Origin: Brevibacterium sp. p3-SID960 | Lineage (GTDB): Bacteria; Actinomycetota; Actinomycetes; Actinomycetales; Brevibacteriaceae | Assembly (NCBI RefSeq): GCF_025144725.1 | Contig: NZ_JALXKS010000009.1 | Span: forward strand, 1-64,000 | Direction of reading: 5' to 3' | Length of the DNA: 64,000 nt | Shown: positions 1 through 9,131 of the stretch, piece by piece | How positions within the stretch are numbered: the first letter of the stretch is position 1 | How the letters are laid out: the number at the start of each line of letters is the position of its first letter | Made by a program: the position numbers and the translations under genes | Notes under the pieces: model-generated | Databases searched by the model: none | What the model saw: only the letters and a program-made list of their open reading frames with translations | Told to the model about the DNA's origin: nothing

Positions 1-21
1 TCTGCCAGGCCGCAGAAGCGG

Positions 22-27
22 TAGACT
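22..27 (+). promoter_or_regulatory. Probable -10 box for thrS
   Basis: TAGACT fits the actinobacterial TANNNT -10 consensus. It would start an mRNA near base 33-35 and leave a short leader with an AAGGAG ribosome site at 56-61 ahead of the GTG start. The -35 region lies at or beyond the window edge and cannot be judged. Confidence 0.5.
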
Positions 28-68
28 TTCACCGACCGCCATCACCGACGAGACCAAGGAGCACCGCA

Positions 69-2081
69 GTGGCCGATTCCATTCAACTCGAGGGCAGACA
101 GATCCCATTCGAGGAAGGAATGACCGGCACGACGGTGTACGCCGACCGGAAAGACGTCATCGCCATCGAGCTCAACGGCGCCCCCGCCGACCTCGGCCGC
201 GAACTCTCACCCGGGGACGTCGTCAACCCGATCACCCTTGCCGACGACGAGGGACTCAACATCCTGCGTCACTCCGCCGGCCACGTCGTCGCACAGGCCG
301 TGCAGGAGCTCTTCCCCGGCACCAAGCTGGGCATCGGCCCCTACATCACCGACGGCTTCTATTTCGACTTCGACGTCGCTGAGCCCTTCACGCCCGAAGA
401 CCTCAAGCAGATCGAGAAGCGGGCTAAGCAGATCATCAAGCAGGGCCAGCCGTTCAGGCGCGTCGTCGTGAGCGAAGACGAGGCCCGCTCCCGCATGGGC
501 AGCGAACCGTACAAGCTCGAACTCATCGACGACCGGTCCAAAGCCGGTGACCACGAAGAGGCATCCGTGGAAGTCGGCGGCGACGAGCTGACCGTGTACG
601 AGAACACCGACCGGCAGGGTGAAGCCGTCTGGCAGGACCTGTGCCGCGGACCGCACCTGCCGAGCACCAAGCACATCGGACAGGGCTTCGCCGTCACCCG
701 ATCCTCTGCCGCCTATTGGCGCGGTGACCAGGCCAACGCCTCCCTGCAGCGCATCTACGGCACCGCCTGGGCATCGAAGGACGACCTGAAGGCCTACCTG
801 GACCGCGTCGCCGAAGCCGAGCGGCGCGACCACCGCAAGCTCGGGGCAGAACTCGACCTGTTCTCCTTCCCCGACGAACTCGGCTCCGGCCTGCCGGTCT
901 TCCACCCCAAGGGCGGAGTCATCAAGCGCGAGATGGAAGACTACGTGCGCCGCCGTCACATCGAGGAGGGCTTCTCCTATGTCGGCACCCCGCACATCTC
1001 GAAGGAGTCCCTCTACTACACCTCCGGCCACCTGCCCTACTACGGGGAGAACATGTTCCCGGCCCTGCAGGTCGACGAGGTCCGCGATGAGGAGACCGGG
1101 GAGATCGTCAAGGCCGGCACCCCGTACCGGCTCAAGGCGATGAACTGCCCGATCCACAACCTCATCTACCGCTCCCGCGGTCGGTCCTACCGCGACCTGC
1201 CGCTGCGCCTGTTCGAGTTCGGCACCGTTTACCGCGACGAACCCTCCGGAGTCATCCACGGTCTGACCCGCGTGCGCGGCCTGACCCAGGACGACTCGCA
1301 CTCCTACGTCGCCGAAGAGGGCGCCGCAGCAGAGATCCGGCACCTCCTCAACTTCGTGCTCTCGCTGCTGCGCGACTTCGGGCTCCACGACTTCTACCTC
1401 GAACTCTCCACCCGCGACGAGGACGGGAAGAAGAAGGAGAAGTTCATCGGCTCCGATGAGCAGTGGGCGACCGCCACCGAGGTGCTCGAGAGCGTCGGTC
1501 GTGAGACCGGTCTCGAACTCGTTCCCGACCCCGGTGGTGCCGCCTTCTACGGCCCGAAGATCTCTGTCCAGGCGCGCGACGCGATCGGCCGCAGCTGGCA
1601 GATGTCGACCGTGCAGCTGGACTTCAACCAGCCAGAGCGCTTCGGCCTCGAATACCAGGCCGCCGACGGCAGCCGCAGGCGCCCGGTCATGATCCACTCG
1701 GCGAAGTTCGGGTCCATCGAGCGGTTCTTCGGCGTGCTCACCGAACACTACGCCGGTGCCTTCCCCGTCTGGCTGGCCCCGGTCCAGGTGACCTGTGTGC
1801 CTGTCGCCGAGGAGTTCTCCGGCTACCTCCACGAGGTGGCTGAGAAGCTGCGCGCCCGCGGGGTGCGCGTCGAGGTCGATGCCTCCGACGATCGGTTCCC
1901 CAAGAAGATCCGCAACGCCTCGAAGTCCAAGGTGCCCTACACCCTCATCGCCGGCGGTGAGGACCGCGATGCCGGTGCTGTGTCGTTCCGGTTCCGCGAC
2001 GGCAGTCAGGACAACGGGGTGGCCGTTGACGAGGCCATCGAGCGGATCGTGGAGGCGATTGAGACGAAGGTGCAGGTATGA
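69..2081 (+). CDS. thrS: Threonyl-tRNA synthetase
   Basis: This enzyme charges tRNA-Thr with threonine in the cytoplasm (class II synthetase). The 670-residue product has the usual order: N-terminal TGS domain (about 1-60), an editing domain opening with the HxxxH motif at residues 68-72 (HSAGH), a catalytic core and a C-terminal anticodon-binding domain. Cys360 (in MNCPIH) and His543 (in MIHSAKFGS) are the expected zinc-ligand positions, and motif 2 reads RDEPSG. The start is GTG with AAGGAG 7 bases upstream. The last four bases overlap the HIT gene (ATGA), so the two are probably cotranslated. Length is normal for the family. Confidence 0.97.
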   Translation: MADSIQLEGRQIPFEEGMTGTTVYADRKDVIAIELNGAPADLGRELSPGDVVNPITLADDEGLNILRHSAGHVVAQAVQELFPGTKLGIGPYITDGFYFDFDVAEPFTPEDLKQIEKRAKQIIKQGQPFRRVVVSEDEARSRMGSEPYKLELIDDRSKAGDHEEASVEVGGDELTVYENTDRQGEAVWQDLCRGPHLPSTKHIGQGFAVTRSSAAYWRGDQANASLQRIYGTAWASKDDLKAYLDRVAEAERRDHRKLGAELDLFSFPDELGSGLPVFHPKGGVIKREMEDYVRRRHIEEGFSYVGTPHISKESLYYTSGHLPYYGENMFPALQVDEVRDEETGEIVKAGTPYRLKAMNCPIHNLIYRSRGRSYRDLPLRLFEFGTVYRDEPSGVIHGLTRVRGLTQDDSHSYVAEEGAAAEIRHLLNFVLSLLRDFGLHDFYLELSTRDEDGKKKEKFIGSDEQWATATEVLESVGRETGLELVPDPGGAAFYGPKISVQARDAIGRSWQMSTVQLDFNQPERFGLEYQAADGSRRRPVMIHSAKFGSIERFFGVLTEHYAGAFPVWLAPVQVTCVPVAEEFSGYLHEVAEKLRARGVRVEVDASDDRFPKKIRNASKSKVPYTLIAGGEDRDAGAVSFRFRDGSQDNGVAVDEAIERIVEAIETKVQV

Positions 2082-2656
2082 CCGGCGAGGACACCAATCG
2101 GGCTGCCGCCCAGATGCCGGAACCCGAGGCGGCCGCCGGGTTCCCCGGTGAACCCGACGGCCTGCAGCGGCTGTGGACCCCGCACCGGATGGTCTACATC
2201 GGCGGGCAGAGCAAACCCAAGGACGACAGTGCTCCCGAATGCCCGTTCTGCCTGGCACCGGGCAAGGACGACGAGGAGGGCCTCATCGTCGCCCGCGGCG
2301 AACACGTCTACGCCGTCCTCAACCTCTACCCGTACAACCCCGGTCACCTGCTCATCTGCCCGTACCGTCACGTCGCTGACTACACGGACCTGACTGAGGA
2401 GGAGACGATCGAGGTCGCCCACTTCACCCAGCAGGCAATGCGCGTCATCCGCGCGGTGTCGGCACCGCACGGTTTCAACCTCGGGATGAACCAGGGCGGC
2501 ATCGCCGGTGCCGGCATCGCTGCCCACCTGCACCAGCACATCGTGCCGCGGTGGGGCGGAGATGCGAACTTCCTGCCGATCATCGCGCAGACGAAGGCGC
2601 TGCCGCAGGTGCATGCTGACGTCCGCGAACTCCTGTCCAAGGAATGGGACGCATGA
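2078..2656 (+). CDS. HIT-family nucleotide hydrolase/phosphorylase
   Basis: This is a histidine-triad protein of the AP4A-phosphorylase-like branch that follows thrS in many Actinobacteria. The triad is H150-L-H152-Q-H154, the catalytic motif that attacks the alpha-phosphate of nucleotide substrates. The N-terminal region carries a CPFC pair, a probable zinc site typical of this branch. The 192-residue length is right for the subfamily. The ATG overlaps the thrS stop and the gene ends in an ATGA overlap with the next gene. The exact substrate cannot be read from the sequence; dinucleoside polyphosphates are likely from family knowledge. Confidence 0.9.
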   Translation: MTGEDTNRAAAQMPEPEAAAGFPGEPDGLQRLWTPHRMVYIGGQSKPKDDSAPECPFCLAPGKDDEEGLIVARGEHVYAVLNLYPYNPGHLLICPYRHVADYTDLTEEETIEVAHFTQQAMRVIRAVSAPHGFNLGMNQGGIAGAGIAAHLHQHIVPRWGGDANFLPIIAQTKALPQVHADVRELLSKEWDA

Positions 2657-4683
2657 AACCAGCCGACATCACCTCCCTCATCAGCTGCACCGAGCCGGTC
2701 TCGGCTGGCGAGCGCATCCTCTGCCAGCTCAGCCGCCCCGACGTCGAGGCCAACAGCTACCGCGCCCAGTACCTTGCCCGCCCGCTTCCGGTCACCGGCA
2801 CGGACTCCGCTGTCGCGGCCCCGGCAGGGGAGTGGATCCGGGCCAGCCACGGCTGGAACGACAGCGCCCTGACCATCACCGATGACACCTGGGGCTTCCT
2901 GCGCGCCGCCGGCCCGAAGGAAACTCCGCAGCTGTTCGTCGGCACCGCCGGTGCCGAAGCCAGGCGCCTGACCGATGCGCCCCTGGGCGTCAGCGGCTTC
3001 GCCCTCGATCCCTCGGGACAGCGGGTCGTCTACCTCGCCCGCACGCCCGAAGAGGGCCGCTACGGCACCGACGAGGAGATCAGCGCCGAGGCCGAGGCCC
3101 CGCGCCACATCACCGCAGCGACCTACCTCAGCGACGGCCTCGGCTACGCAGGCGACCGCCTCACCCAGCTGTACTCCGTCGACCTGACAGACCCAGGTCT
3201 GACTGCCGAGAGTCTGCTCGGCGGAGACGCGCTGCCGAAGTCCCAGCAGCTGACCGACCACGCTGAGGACGTCCGCGACCCGCAGTTCAGCCCGGCAGGG
3301 CAGCTCAGCGTCGTCGCTGGGCTCGAACAGCCCGCCGGAGACGTCGACCTGCGCTCCCATCTGTGGCTCATCACCGGTGAGGGCATGGAGCGCATCGACC
3401 TGGGCATGCGCAGCGCCCACGCCCACGCATGGCTCGACGAGGACCGCATCGCCTTCATCGGCATCGAACACCGCGAGTCGGTCATCGACTTCGTCGCCGC
3501 ATTGCCCGGCCTCTTCATCCACGACCGCTCCACCGGCCAGACCACCCGTGTCACCTGCGATGAGACGATCGAACTCGAAGGCATCCGGCCGGTCATCGCC
3601 GACGGCTGCGCCTACGTCGTCCTCACCGTCGACGGCTCCCAGCGCGCCGCTCGCATCCCGCTCGATGCCGGCACGGTGAGCCTGGCAGACGGTGAGCTCA
3701 CGCTCGCCGAGGCGACCGGCGCCTCGGGCGCGGAGAGCGCGCCAGCCCTGCTGAGCCCGCCCGAACTGATCGTCACCGGCCTGTGCCGGCACGGCGAGCA
3801 GCTCATCGTCACCGCAGCGACCGTGACCTCACCCGGTGAGATCTTCGCTATCGACGCCGCCGGCCGGCTCACCCAGCTCAGCGACTTCGCCACCGAGCTC
3901 GTCGCCCAGCCGCTCGACGTCATCACCCCGCAGCCGGTGTCGGCCCCGACCCCGCTGGGGGACGTGCACGGCTGGGTGGCGATCCCTCACGGCGAGGGCC
4001 CGTTCCCCGTCGTCCTCAACATCCACGGCGGGCCGTTCTCCCAGTACACCGAGGCGCTGTTCGACGAGACCCAGGTGCTCACCGGCGCCGGGTACGCCGT
4101 CGTCTACGCCAACCCGCGCGGCTCCAACGGCCGCGGCCGCGCCTGGGGGCAGGCCGTGCAGGGCGATATGGCCGCCCCGGCACACGCCGATGTGCTCGCG
4201 ATCCTCGACGCGGCACTGGCCGCTCACCCGCAGCTCGACGGCAGCCGGATCGGAGTCCAGGGCGGATCCTACGGCGGGTACCTCACCGCTATGATCCTCA
4301 ATGCCGAGGACCGGTTCGCCGCCGGCATCGTCGAACGCGGCTACCTCGACCCGACGACCTTCATCGGCACCTCCGACATCGGCCGGTTCTTCAGCGAGGA
4401 GTACTCCGGACGCGACCCGGAGCGGATCGCCGCCCAGTCGCCGATGACGGATATCGAAGGCAACACCACCCCCACGCTCGTCATCCACTCCGAACGCGAC
4501 TTCCGGTGCCCGCTGGAGCAGGCGCAGCGGTATTATGCCGCCCTGCAGCGCGCCGGCACGCACACCGAGCTGCTCATCTTCCCCGGCGAGAGCCACGGGC
4601 TCTCCCGCACCGGCCAGCCGCGGCACCGCGTGCAGCGCTTCGAACACATGCTCAACTGGTGGAGCACCCACCTGGGCACCTGA
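2653..4683 (+). CDS. S9-family prolyl oligopeptidase-like serine peptidase
   Basis: This 676-residue protein has an N-terminal beta-propeller-like region (about 1-430) followed by an alpha/beta-hydrolase peptidase domain. The catalytic serine is Ser539 in GGSYGGY, with Asp616 (HSERDF) and His648 (GESHG) completing the triad. This is the acylaminoacyl/dipeptidyl peptidase-type arrangement. No signal peptide is visible, so it is probably cytoplasmic and acts on short or N-blocked peptides. The ATG at 2653 overlaps the HIT stop; an in-frame ATG three codons earlier is less likely because the ATGA coupling is typical here. In relatives this position usually holds pgsA-type lipid genes (see findings). 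Confidence 0.9.
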   Translation: MKPADITSLISCTEPVSAGERILCQLSRPDVEANSYRAQYLARPLPVTGTDSAVAAPAGEWIRASHGWNDSALTITDDTWGFLRAAGPKETPQLFVGTAGAEARRLTDAPLGVSGFALDPSGQRVVYLARTPEEGRYGTDEEISAEAEAPRHITAATYLSDGLGYAGDRLTQLYSVDLTDPGLTAESLLGGDALPKSQQLTDHAEDVRDPQFSPAGQLSVVAGLEQPAGDVDLRSHLWLITGEGMERIDLGMRSAHAHAWLDEDRIAFIGIEHRESVIDFVAALPGLFIHDRSTGQTTRVTCDETIELEGIRPVIADGCAYVVLTVDGSQRAARIPLDAGTVSLADGELTLAEATGASGAESAPALLSPPELIVTGLCRHGEQLIVTAATVTSPGEIFAIDAAGRLTQLSDFATELVAQPLDVITPQPVSAPTPLGDVHGWVAIPHGEGPFPVVLNIHGGPFSQYTEALFDETQVLTGAGYAVVYANPRGSNGRGRAWGQAVQGDMAAPAHADVLAILDAALAAHPQLDGSRIGVQGGSYGGYLTAMILNAEDRFAAGIVERGYLDPTTFIGTSDIGRFFSEEYSGRDPERIAAQSPMTDIEGNTTPTLVIHSERDFRCPLEQAQRYYAALQRAGTHTELLIFPGESHGLSRTGQPRHRVQRFEHMLNWWSTHLGT

Positions 4684-4741
4684 AGTGACATCGACCGCGT
4701 TCCCGCAGCCCCGGCGGGAGGCCGCCGCAACGACCGCACAC

Positions 4742-4759
4742 GAGCTGGGTCACCAGCTC
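4742..4759. repeat. Perfect inverted repeat ahead of the NUDIX gene
   Basis: GAGCTGG and CCAGCTC form a 7-bp stem around a 4-base loop (GTCA). It sits just before the GAGAGGA ribosome site of the NUDIX gene, in the 93-base gap after the S9 peptidase. There is no T-run, so it may be a protein operator or a translation-control hairpin rather than a terminator. Confidence 0.4.
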
Positions 4760-4776
4760 AGCCGAGAGGAAGCAGA

Positions 4777-5256
4777 ATGAAAGCCCGCACCGCAGCACGC
4801 GTCGTGCTGCTCAACCCGGCAGGAGAGGTGCTCCTGCTGCATGTCAAGGACATGCACGACGATTCACGCCACTGGTGGATCACCTGCGGTGGCGGTGCCG
4901 AGCTCGGTGAAACCGCCGTGCAGACAGCCGCACGCGAGCTCTCCGAGGAAACCGGCATCGAGTGCGACCCAGCCGACCTCCTCGGCCCGCTGGCCAGCCG
5001 CTCGTTCGTCATGGAGTTCAAGCACCACTCGACGATCCAGCACGAGACCTACTACGGCATGCAGTGCGACGAGGACTTCGACTTCGATGAGGCGATCTGG
5101 ACCGACATCGAAAAGGCTTCGATCGTCGAAGGCCGGTGGTGGTCACTGTCCGAGCTGAGCTCCACCACCGACGTCATCTACCCGCCGCAGCTGCCGACCC
5201 TGGTGCAGATGGTGCAGCGCCGGGACGTGCCGGACGAACCGCTGGTGCTCGAATAG
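4777..5256 (+). CDS. NUDIX hydrolase
   Basis: The 159-residue protein contains a perfect Nudix box at residues 39-61 (G-x5-E-x7-REL-SEETGI), which binds the divalent metal and cleaves nucleoside diphosphates linked to another group. The rest is a single Nudix fold with no extra domain. The ATG has a GAGAGGA site upstream. Many small Nudix proteins of this type are MutT/Ap4A-like housecleaning enzymes, but the substrate cannot be assigned. A probable promoter for the next gene lies just after its stop. Confidence 0.9.
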   Translation: MKARTAARVVLLNPAGEVLLLHVKDMHDDSRHWWITCGGGAELGETAVQTAARELSEETGIECDPADLLGPLASRSFVMEFKHHSTIQHETYYGMQCDEDFDFDEAIWTDIEKASIVEGRWWSLSELSSTTDVIYPPQLPTLVQMVQRRDVPDEPLVLE

Positions 5257-5272
5257 CGGCCAGTCGCGACGG

Positions 5273-5278
5273 TACACT
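5273..5278 (+). promoter_or_regulatory. Probable -10 box for yebC
   Basis: TACACT lies 84 bases ahead of the yebC GTG, in the 105-base gap after the NUDIX gene. It matches TANNNT; no convincing -35 is seen. Confidence 0.4.
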
Positions 5279-5361
5279 TCAGACAGCCGTGCGGCAGGCC
5301 CCGGCGCTGCTCACGCCGACCGCAGACGGCACAGACGCACAAACGAGACGAGGAGACATCA

Positions 5362-6117
5362 GTGGCAGGCCACTCCAAGTGGGCGACAACCAAGCACAAG
5401 AAGGCAGCGATCGACGCCAAGCGCGGCAAGCTGTTCGCCAAGCTCGTCAAGAACATCGAAGTCGCAGCCCGCAACGGCGGCGGCGACGTCGAGGGCAACC
5501 CCACCCTGTTCGACGCGATCCAGAAGGCCAAGAAGTCCTCGGTGCCCAATGACAACATCGAGCGGGCCGTCAAGCGCGGGGCCGGACTCGACGGCGGCGG
5601 CGTCGACTACGAAACCATCATGTACGAAGGCTACGGCCCCGGTGGTGTGGCCATGCTCATCGAATGCCTGACCGACAACCGCAACCGCGCCGCCTCCGAG
5701 GTCCGGGTCGCCGTGACCCGCAACGGCGGGTCGATGGCCGATCCCGGTTCGGTCGCCTACAACTTCAACCGCAAGGGCGTCATCGTCGTCCCCGCCGAGG
5801 GCACCGATGACGAGGCGATCATGGAGGCCACCCTCGAAGCCGGCGCTGAAGAGGTCAACGACAACGGCGAGACCTTCGAGATCATCGCCGAGGCCACTGA
5901 CCTCGTCGCCGTGCGCACCGCACTTCAAGAAGCTGGCATCGACTACGATTCGGCCGACGCCTCCTTCGTGCCCAACATCGAGGTGCCCCTCGACGCGGCG
6001 ACCGCGGAGAAGGTCTTCAACCTCATCGACGTGCTCGAAGACTGCGATGACGTGCAGAACGTCTACTCCAACGCCGACGTCTCCGATGAGGTGCTCGCCG
6101 AGCTGAACGGCGCCTGA
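5362..6117 (+). CDS. yebC: YebC/PmpR-family protein
   Basis: This 251-residue protein is a full-length YebC-family member, starting with the family signature MAGHSKW followed by a lysine-rich helix. It starts at GTG with GAGGAG upstream. Members were described as DNA-binding regulators; in Gram-positives some help ribosomes translate proline-rich stretches. In E. coli and many Actinobacteria yebC directly precedes ruvC, as here (4-base gap). Confidence 0.95.
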   Translation: MAGHSKWATTKHKKAAIDAKRGKLFAKLVKNIEVAARNGGGDVEGNPTLFDAIQKAKKSSVPNDNIERAVKRGAGLDGGGVDYETIMYEGYGPGGVAMLIECLTDNRNRAASEVRVAVTRNGGSMADPGSVAYNFNRKGVIVVPAEGTDDEAIMEATLEAGAEEVNDNGETFEIIAEATDLVAVRTALQEAGIDYDSADASFVPNIEVPLDAATAEKVFNLIDVLEDCDDVQNVYSNADVSDEVLAELNGA

Positions 6118-6121
6118 GCCG

Positions 6122-6733
6122 ATGCGCGTGATGGGAGTCGACCCGGGCCTGACCCGCTGCGGCATCGGCGTCATCGACGCCGAGCGCATCCACCGGCCGG
6201 CTCTCGTCGCCGTCGACGTCATCGAGACCCCCAGCGTCAGCGCTGTCGACACCCGCCTCGGCGGGCTGGCCGATGCCTTCGACCGGTGGCTCGATGCGCA
6301 CCGGCCCGATGTCGTGAGCATCGAACGAGTCTTCGCCCGCCACAACGTCTCCACCATCATCGGCACCGCCCAGGCATCCGGGCTGACGATGGGCCTGGCC
6401 GCCCGTCGCGGCATCCCCGTGGCCATGCACACTCCGTCCGAGGTCAAGGCCGCAGTCACCGGCAGCGGCCGGGCCGGCAAGGCGCAGGTGACGAACATGG
6501 TCACCCGGATCCTGCGCCTCGACGCCCCGGTCAAGCCCGCCGACGCCGCCGATGCCCTGGCCCTGGCGATCTGCCACCTGTGGCGCGGTGCCGGCGCGGC
6601 CGGATCGACTCCCGGAATGACGAAGGACGTCGACACCCGGCAGGGTGGGGGTCGGCAGGGAAGCTCACTGACCCCAGCTCAGCAGCAGTGGGCCGAAGCT
6701 CTCAAGAGCGCCGGGGCGCCGCGGCGCCGGTGA
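6122..6733 (+). CDS. ruvC: Holliday junction resolvase RuvC
   Basis: RuvC cuts Holliday junctions in partnership with RuvAB. The four acidic catalytic residues are present: Asp7 (VDPG), Glu68 (SIERV), Asp141 and Asp144 (PADAADALA). At 203 residues it is longer than the E. coli protein (173) because of a polar C-terminal tail of about 40 residues. It lies 4 bases after yebC, so it is probably read from the yebC promoter. A stem-loop separates it from ruvAB, and the likely LexA box lies after it, suggesting ruvC is not in the SOS unit here. Confidence 0.96.
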   Translation: MRVMGVDPGLTRCGIGVIDAERIHRPALVAVDVIETPSVSAVDTRLGGLADAFDRWLDAHRPDVVSIERVFARHNVSTIIGTAQASGLTMGLAARRGIPVAMHTPSEVKAAVTGSGRAGKAQVTNMVTRILRLDAPVKPADAADALALAICHLWRGAGAAGSTPGMTKDVDTRQGGGRQGSSLTPAQQQWAEALKSAGAPRRR

Positions 6734-6756
6734 CCCCGCCCACGTGGTCCCGCACA

Positions 6757-6775
6757 CGAGGGGCTATGCCCCTCG
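6757..6775 (+). terminator. Stem-loop terminator after ruvC
   Basis: CGAGGGGC and GCCCCTCG form a perfect 8-bp stem with a TAT loop, 24 bases after the ruvC stop. There is no T-run, which is common for actinobacterial terminators. Confidence 0.55.
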
Positions 6776-6820
6776 GCACACGCCGGAGCCGAGGTGCCCG
6801 GTTCCGTCCGCACGAGCGGC

Positions 6821-6826
6821 TAGAGT
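6821..6826 (+). promoter_or_regulatory. Probable -10 box for ruvAB
   Basis: TAGAGT matches TANNNT. Its predicted start site (about 6832-6834) falls at the edge of the SOS-box-like palindrome, a natural arrangement for LexA repression. Confidence 0.45.
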
Positions 6827-6832
6827 TGTATT

Positions 6833-6846
6833 CGTACATGCGTTCA
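6833..6846. promoter_or_regulatory. Candidate LexA (SOS) box ahead of ruvAB
   Basis: CGTACATGCGTTCA resembles the actinobacterial LexA site CGAAC-R-N-R-Y-GTTYC. The right half (GTTC) and the central R-N-R-Y match; the mismatches are T for A in the left half and the last base. It lies 14 bases before the ruvA GTG and just after a -10 box, so LexA bound there would block ruvAB transcription until DNA damage. Confidence 0.6.
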
Positions 6847-6860
6847 CACCTGGAGCTTGA

Positions 6861-7475
6861 GTGATCACCTACCTTTCGGGCACGGTCGCCAGCGTGCGTC
6901 CCGACAGCCTCACCGTCGTCACCGCCGGCGTCGGACGCCGCGTCTTCGCCACCCCGGCCCTGACCTCTGGCGTGCGCCACGGCCAGGACATCGAACTGCA
7001 CACCGTGCTCGTCGTCCGCGAGGATTCGCTGACCCTGTTCGGATTCGGCGACGCCGAGGAGCGCGACCTGTTCGAAACTCTGCAGACGATCTCCGGCATC
7101 GGCCCCCGTCTGGCCTTGGCAGTTCTCTCGGTGCTCAGCCCAGACGAGCTGCGCCAGGCGATCGCCGATGAGGATCAGGCGGCGCTGACGAAGGTGCCCG
7201 GCATCGGCAAGAAGGTCGCCGCCCGGCTCATGCTCGAACTCGCCGGCAAGCTCACCTCCTTCCCGCAGCCGACCGGCACAGAAGCCGCATCCGGGCCGCC
7301 GGCCGGAGGTGCCGACGCGGTGTCCGAACAGGTCGTCGAGGGCCTCGTCAACCTCGGGTGGCGGCAGGCGCAGGCGGAGAAGGCGGTGGCCGACACTCGC
7401 GCAGAGTTCGACACCGAACCGACCACCTCTGAACTGCTCAAGGCGACCCTCAAGCTGATCGGCGGCCGCGTATGA
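6861..7475 (+). CDS. ruvA: Holliday junction branch migration protein RuvA
   Basis: RuvA binds four-way DNA junctions as a tetramer and recruits the RuvB motor. The 204-residue protein shows the N-terminal OB fold, the two helix-hairpin-helix motifs in the middle (around [10 protein letters not shown] and VPGIGKKVA) and the C-terminal three-helix RuvB-contact domain (EGLVNLGW). Start is GTG with a GGAG about 5 bases upstream. It overlaps ruvB by 4 bases. Confidence 0.97.
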   Translation: MITYLSGTVASVRPDSLTVVTAGVGRRVFATPALTSGVRHGQDIELHTVLVVREDSLTLFGFGDAEERDLFETLQTISGIGPRLALAVLSVLSPDELRQAIADEDQAALTKVPGIGKKVAARLMLELAGKLTSFPQPTGTEAASGPPAGGADAVSEQVVEGLVNLGWRQAQAEKAVADTRAEFDTEPTTSELLKATLKLIGGRV

Positions 7476-8560
7476 GCGAGCCCAGCTACGAGGTCGAGTT
7501 CACCGGGGATGCCCTCACTGGCGCCGAAAGCGCACGGCTGACCCGCGCTGGAGCCGATGACGCCGAACGAGCCGCCGAGGTCGCACTGCGCCCCCGCGGG
7601 CTCAAGGACTTCACCGGCCAGCCGCAGGTGCGCGAACAGCTCTCGCTCGTCCTCGACGCCGCAGCTGCGCGCAACCGCGCTCCCGATCATGTGCTGCTCT
7701 CCGGCCCGCCGGGACTGGGCAAGACCACTCTGGCGATGATCATCGCCCACGAACTCGGCACCCAGATCCGCGTCACCTCGGGACCAGCCGTCCAGCACGC
7801 CGGCGACCTCGCGGCGATCCTGTCCTCCCTCGAAGAGGGCGAGGTGCTCTTCATCGACGAGATCCACCGGGTCGCCCGCGCAGCCGAGGAGATGCTCTAC
7901 GTCGCCATGGAGGACTTCCGCGTCGACGTCATCGTCGGCAAAGGACCCGGTGCCACCGCCATTCCGCTCGACCTTCCGCCCTTCACTCTCGTCGGGGCGA
8001 CCACCCGCTCCGGTCTGCTGCCAGCACCATTGCGCGACCGCTTCGGCTTCACCGGCCACCTCGACTTCTACTCCGAAGAAGACCTGCACACCGTGCTGCG
8101 CCGTTCAGCGCAGATGCTCGACATCGAAGCCGATGCCGCGGGACTGCAGGAGATCGCGACCCGCTCCCGCGGCACCCCGCGCATTGCCAACCGGCTGCTG
8201 CGCCGGGTGCGCGACTGGGCGCAGGTCCGCGGCCACGGCGTCGTCGACTATGACGCCGCACGCGCCGCACTGAAGGTCTATGAAGTCGACGAGCGCGGCC
8301 TCGACCGGCTCGACCGGGCTGTCCTGCGCGCCCTGTGCGAACGCTTCGACGGCGGTCCGGTCGGCCTGCGCACCCTGGCGGTGTCGGTGGGGGAGGAGCC
8401 GGAGACCGTCGAGGAGGTCGCCGAACCGTTCCTGGTACGCGAGGGCCTCATCTCCCGCACTCCGCGCGGACGCATCGCCACAGGTCAGGGCTGGCGCCAC
8501 CTCGGGCTGGTGCCGAAGGACGCCGAACGGGCTCTCTTCGAGTTCACAGACGACGATTAG
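7472..8560 (+). CDS. ruvB: Holliday junction branch migration helicase RuvB
   Basis: RuvB is the AAA+ hexameric motor that drives branch migration with RuvA. Walker A is at residues 78-85 (GPPGLGKT), Walker B at 128-131 (FIDE), and the C-terminal winged-helix DNA-binding domain ends the protein. It has 362 residues, slightly longer than usual because of an extra N-terminal stretch of about 20 residues. It is translationally coupled to ruvA. Confidence 0.97.
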   Translation: MSEPSYEVEFTGDALTGAESARLTRAGADDAERAAEVALRPRGLKDFTGQPQVREQLSLVLDAAAARNRAPDHVLLSGPPGLGKTTLAMIIAHELGTQIRVTSGPAVQHAGDLAAILSSLEEGEVLFIDEIHRVARAAEEMLYVAMEDFRVDVIVGKGPGATAIPLDLPPFTLVGATTRSGLLPAPLRDRFGFTGHLDFYSEEDLHTVLRRSAQMLDIEADAAGLQEIATRSRGTPRIANRLLRRVRDWAQVRGHGVVDYDAARAALKVYEVDERGLDRLDRAVLRALCERFDGGPVGLRTLAVSVGEEPETVEEVAEPFLVREGLISRTPRGRIATGQGWRHLGLVPKDAERALFEFTDDD

Positions 8561-8581
8561 TGATTGCCGCCGCATCGCCAC

Positions 8582-8587
8582 TAGACT
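8582..8587 (+). promoter_or_regulatory. Probable -10 box for yajC-secD-secF
   Basis: TAGACT in the 73-base gap after ruvB fits TANNNT. It gives a leader of about 40 bases that includes GAAAGG at 8616-8621. Confidence 0.5.
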
Positions 8588-8633
8588 GGCTTCTTGGCTA
8601 TAGCCCCGTCATATCGAAAGGCTGATCTCACTC

Positions 8634-9107
8634 GTGGATCCCACAACACTCATCTTCCTCGGCCTCGGCGCCCTCATGCTGTTCTTCCTGTTCAGCAGCC
8701 GCAAGAAGCAGAAGGCACGCCAGGAGAGCATCAAGTCCAATCTGGTGCCCGGTGCCGAGGTGATGACGACGTTCGGTGTGTACGGAACCGTGCTCACTGT
8801 CTCGCCGGAGGATCACATCGTCACGATCGAAAGCGGCCCCGGCACTGTGCTGCGCATCCACCAGCAGGCCATTGGCCACATCGAGCCGGCCGCCGGTGTC
8901 GCCACCGACGGGCTGTCCGAGGACACCGCTGCTGACGTCGACCGCGACCTGGCTGCCGATGACACGATGGCTGCCGATGACCGTCTGGCAGACGAGCGCG
9001 TGGATGATTCGGATCGCCTGGACAACTATCGCGGCGGCGACTACACGGCCGACAATGACCTCGATGACCGTCACCGCGATGACCGCGGTGACGACTTCAA
9101 GGCCTGA
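8634..9107 (+). CDS. yajC: Preprotein translocase accessory subunit YajC
   Basis: YajC is a small single-span membrane protein that associates with SecDF at the SecYEG translocon. Residues about 4-22 form the membrane segment (LIFLGLGALMLFFLF) followed by the family RKKQK basic patch. At 157 residues it is about 50 longer than the E. coli protein because of a strongly acidic, Asp-rich tail (about 100-157) with repeated ADD/DDR patterns. Start is GTG. It is followed 24 bases later by secD. Confidence 0.92.
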   Translation: MDPTTLIFLGLGALMLFFLFSSRKKQKARQESIKSNLVPGAEVMTTFGVYGTVLTVSPEDHIVTIESGPGTVLRIHQQAIGHIEPAAGVATDGLSEDTAADVDRDLAADDTMAADDRLADERVDDSDRLDNYRGGDYTADNDLDDRHRDDRGDDFKA

Positions 9108-9131
9108 TCACATCCCAACGAAAGATCCCCT

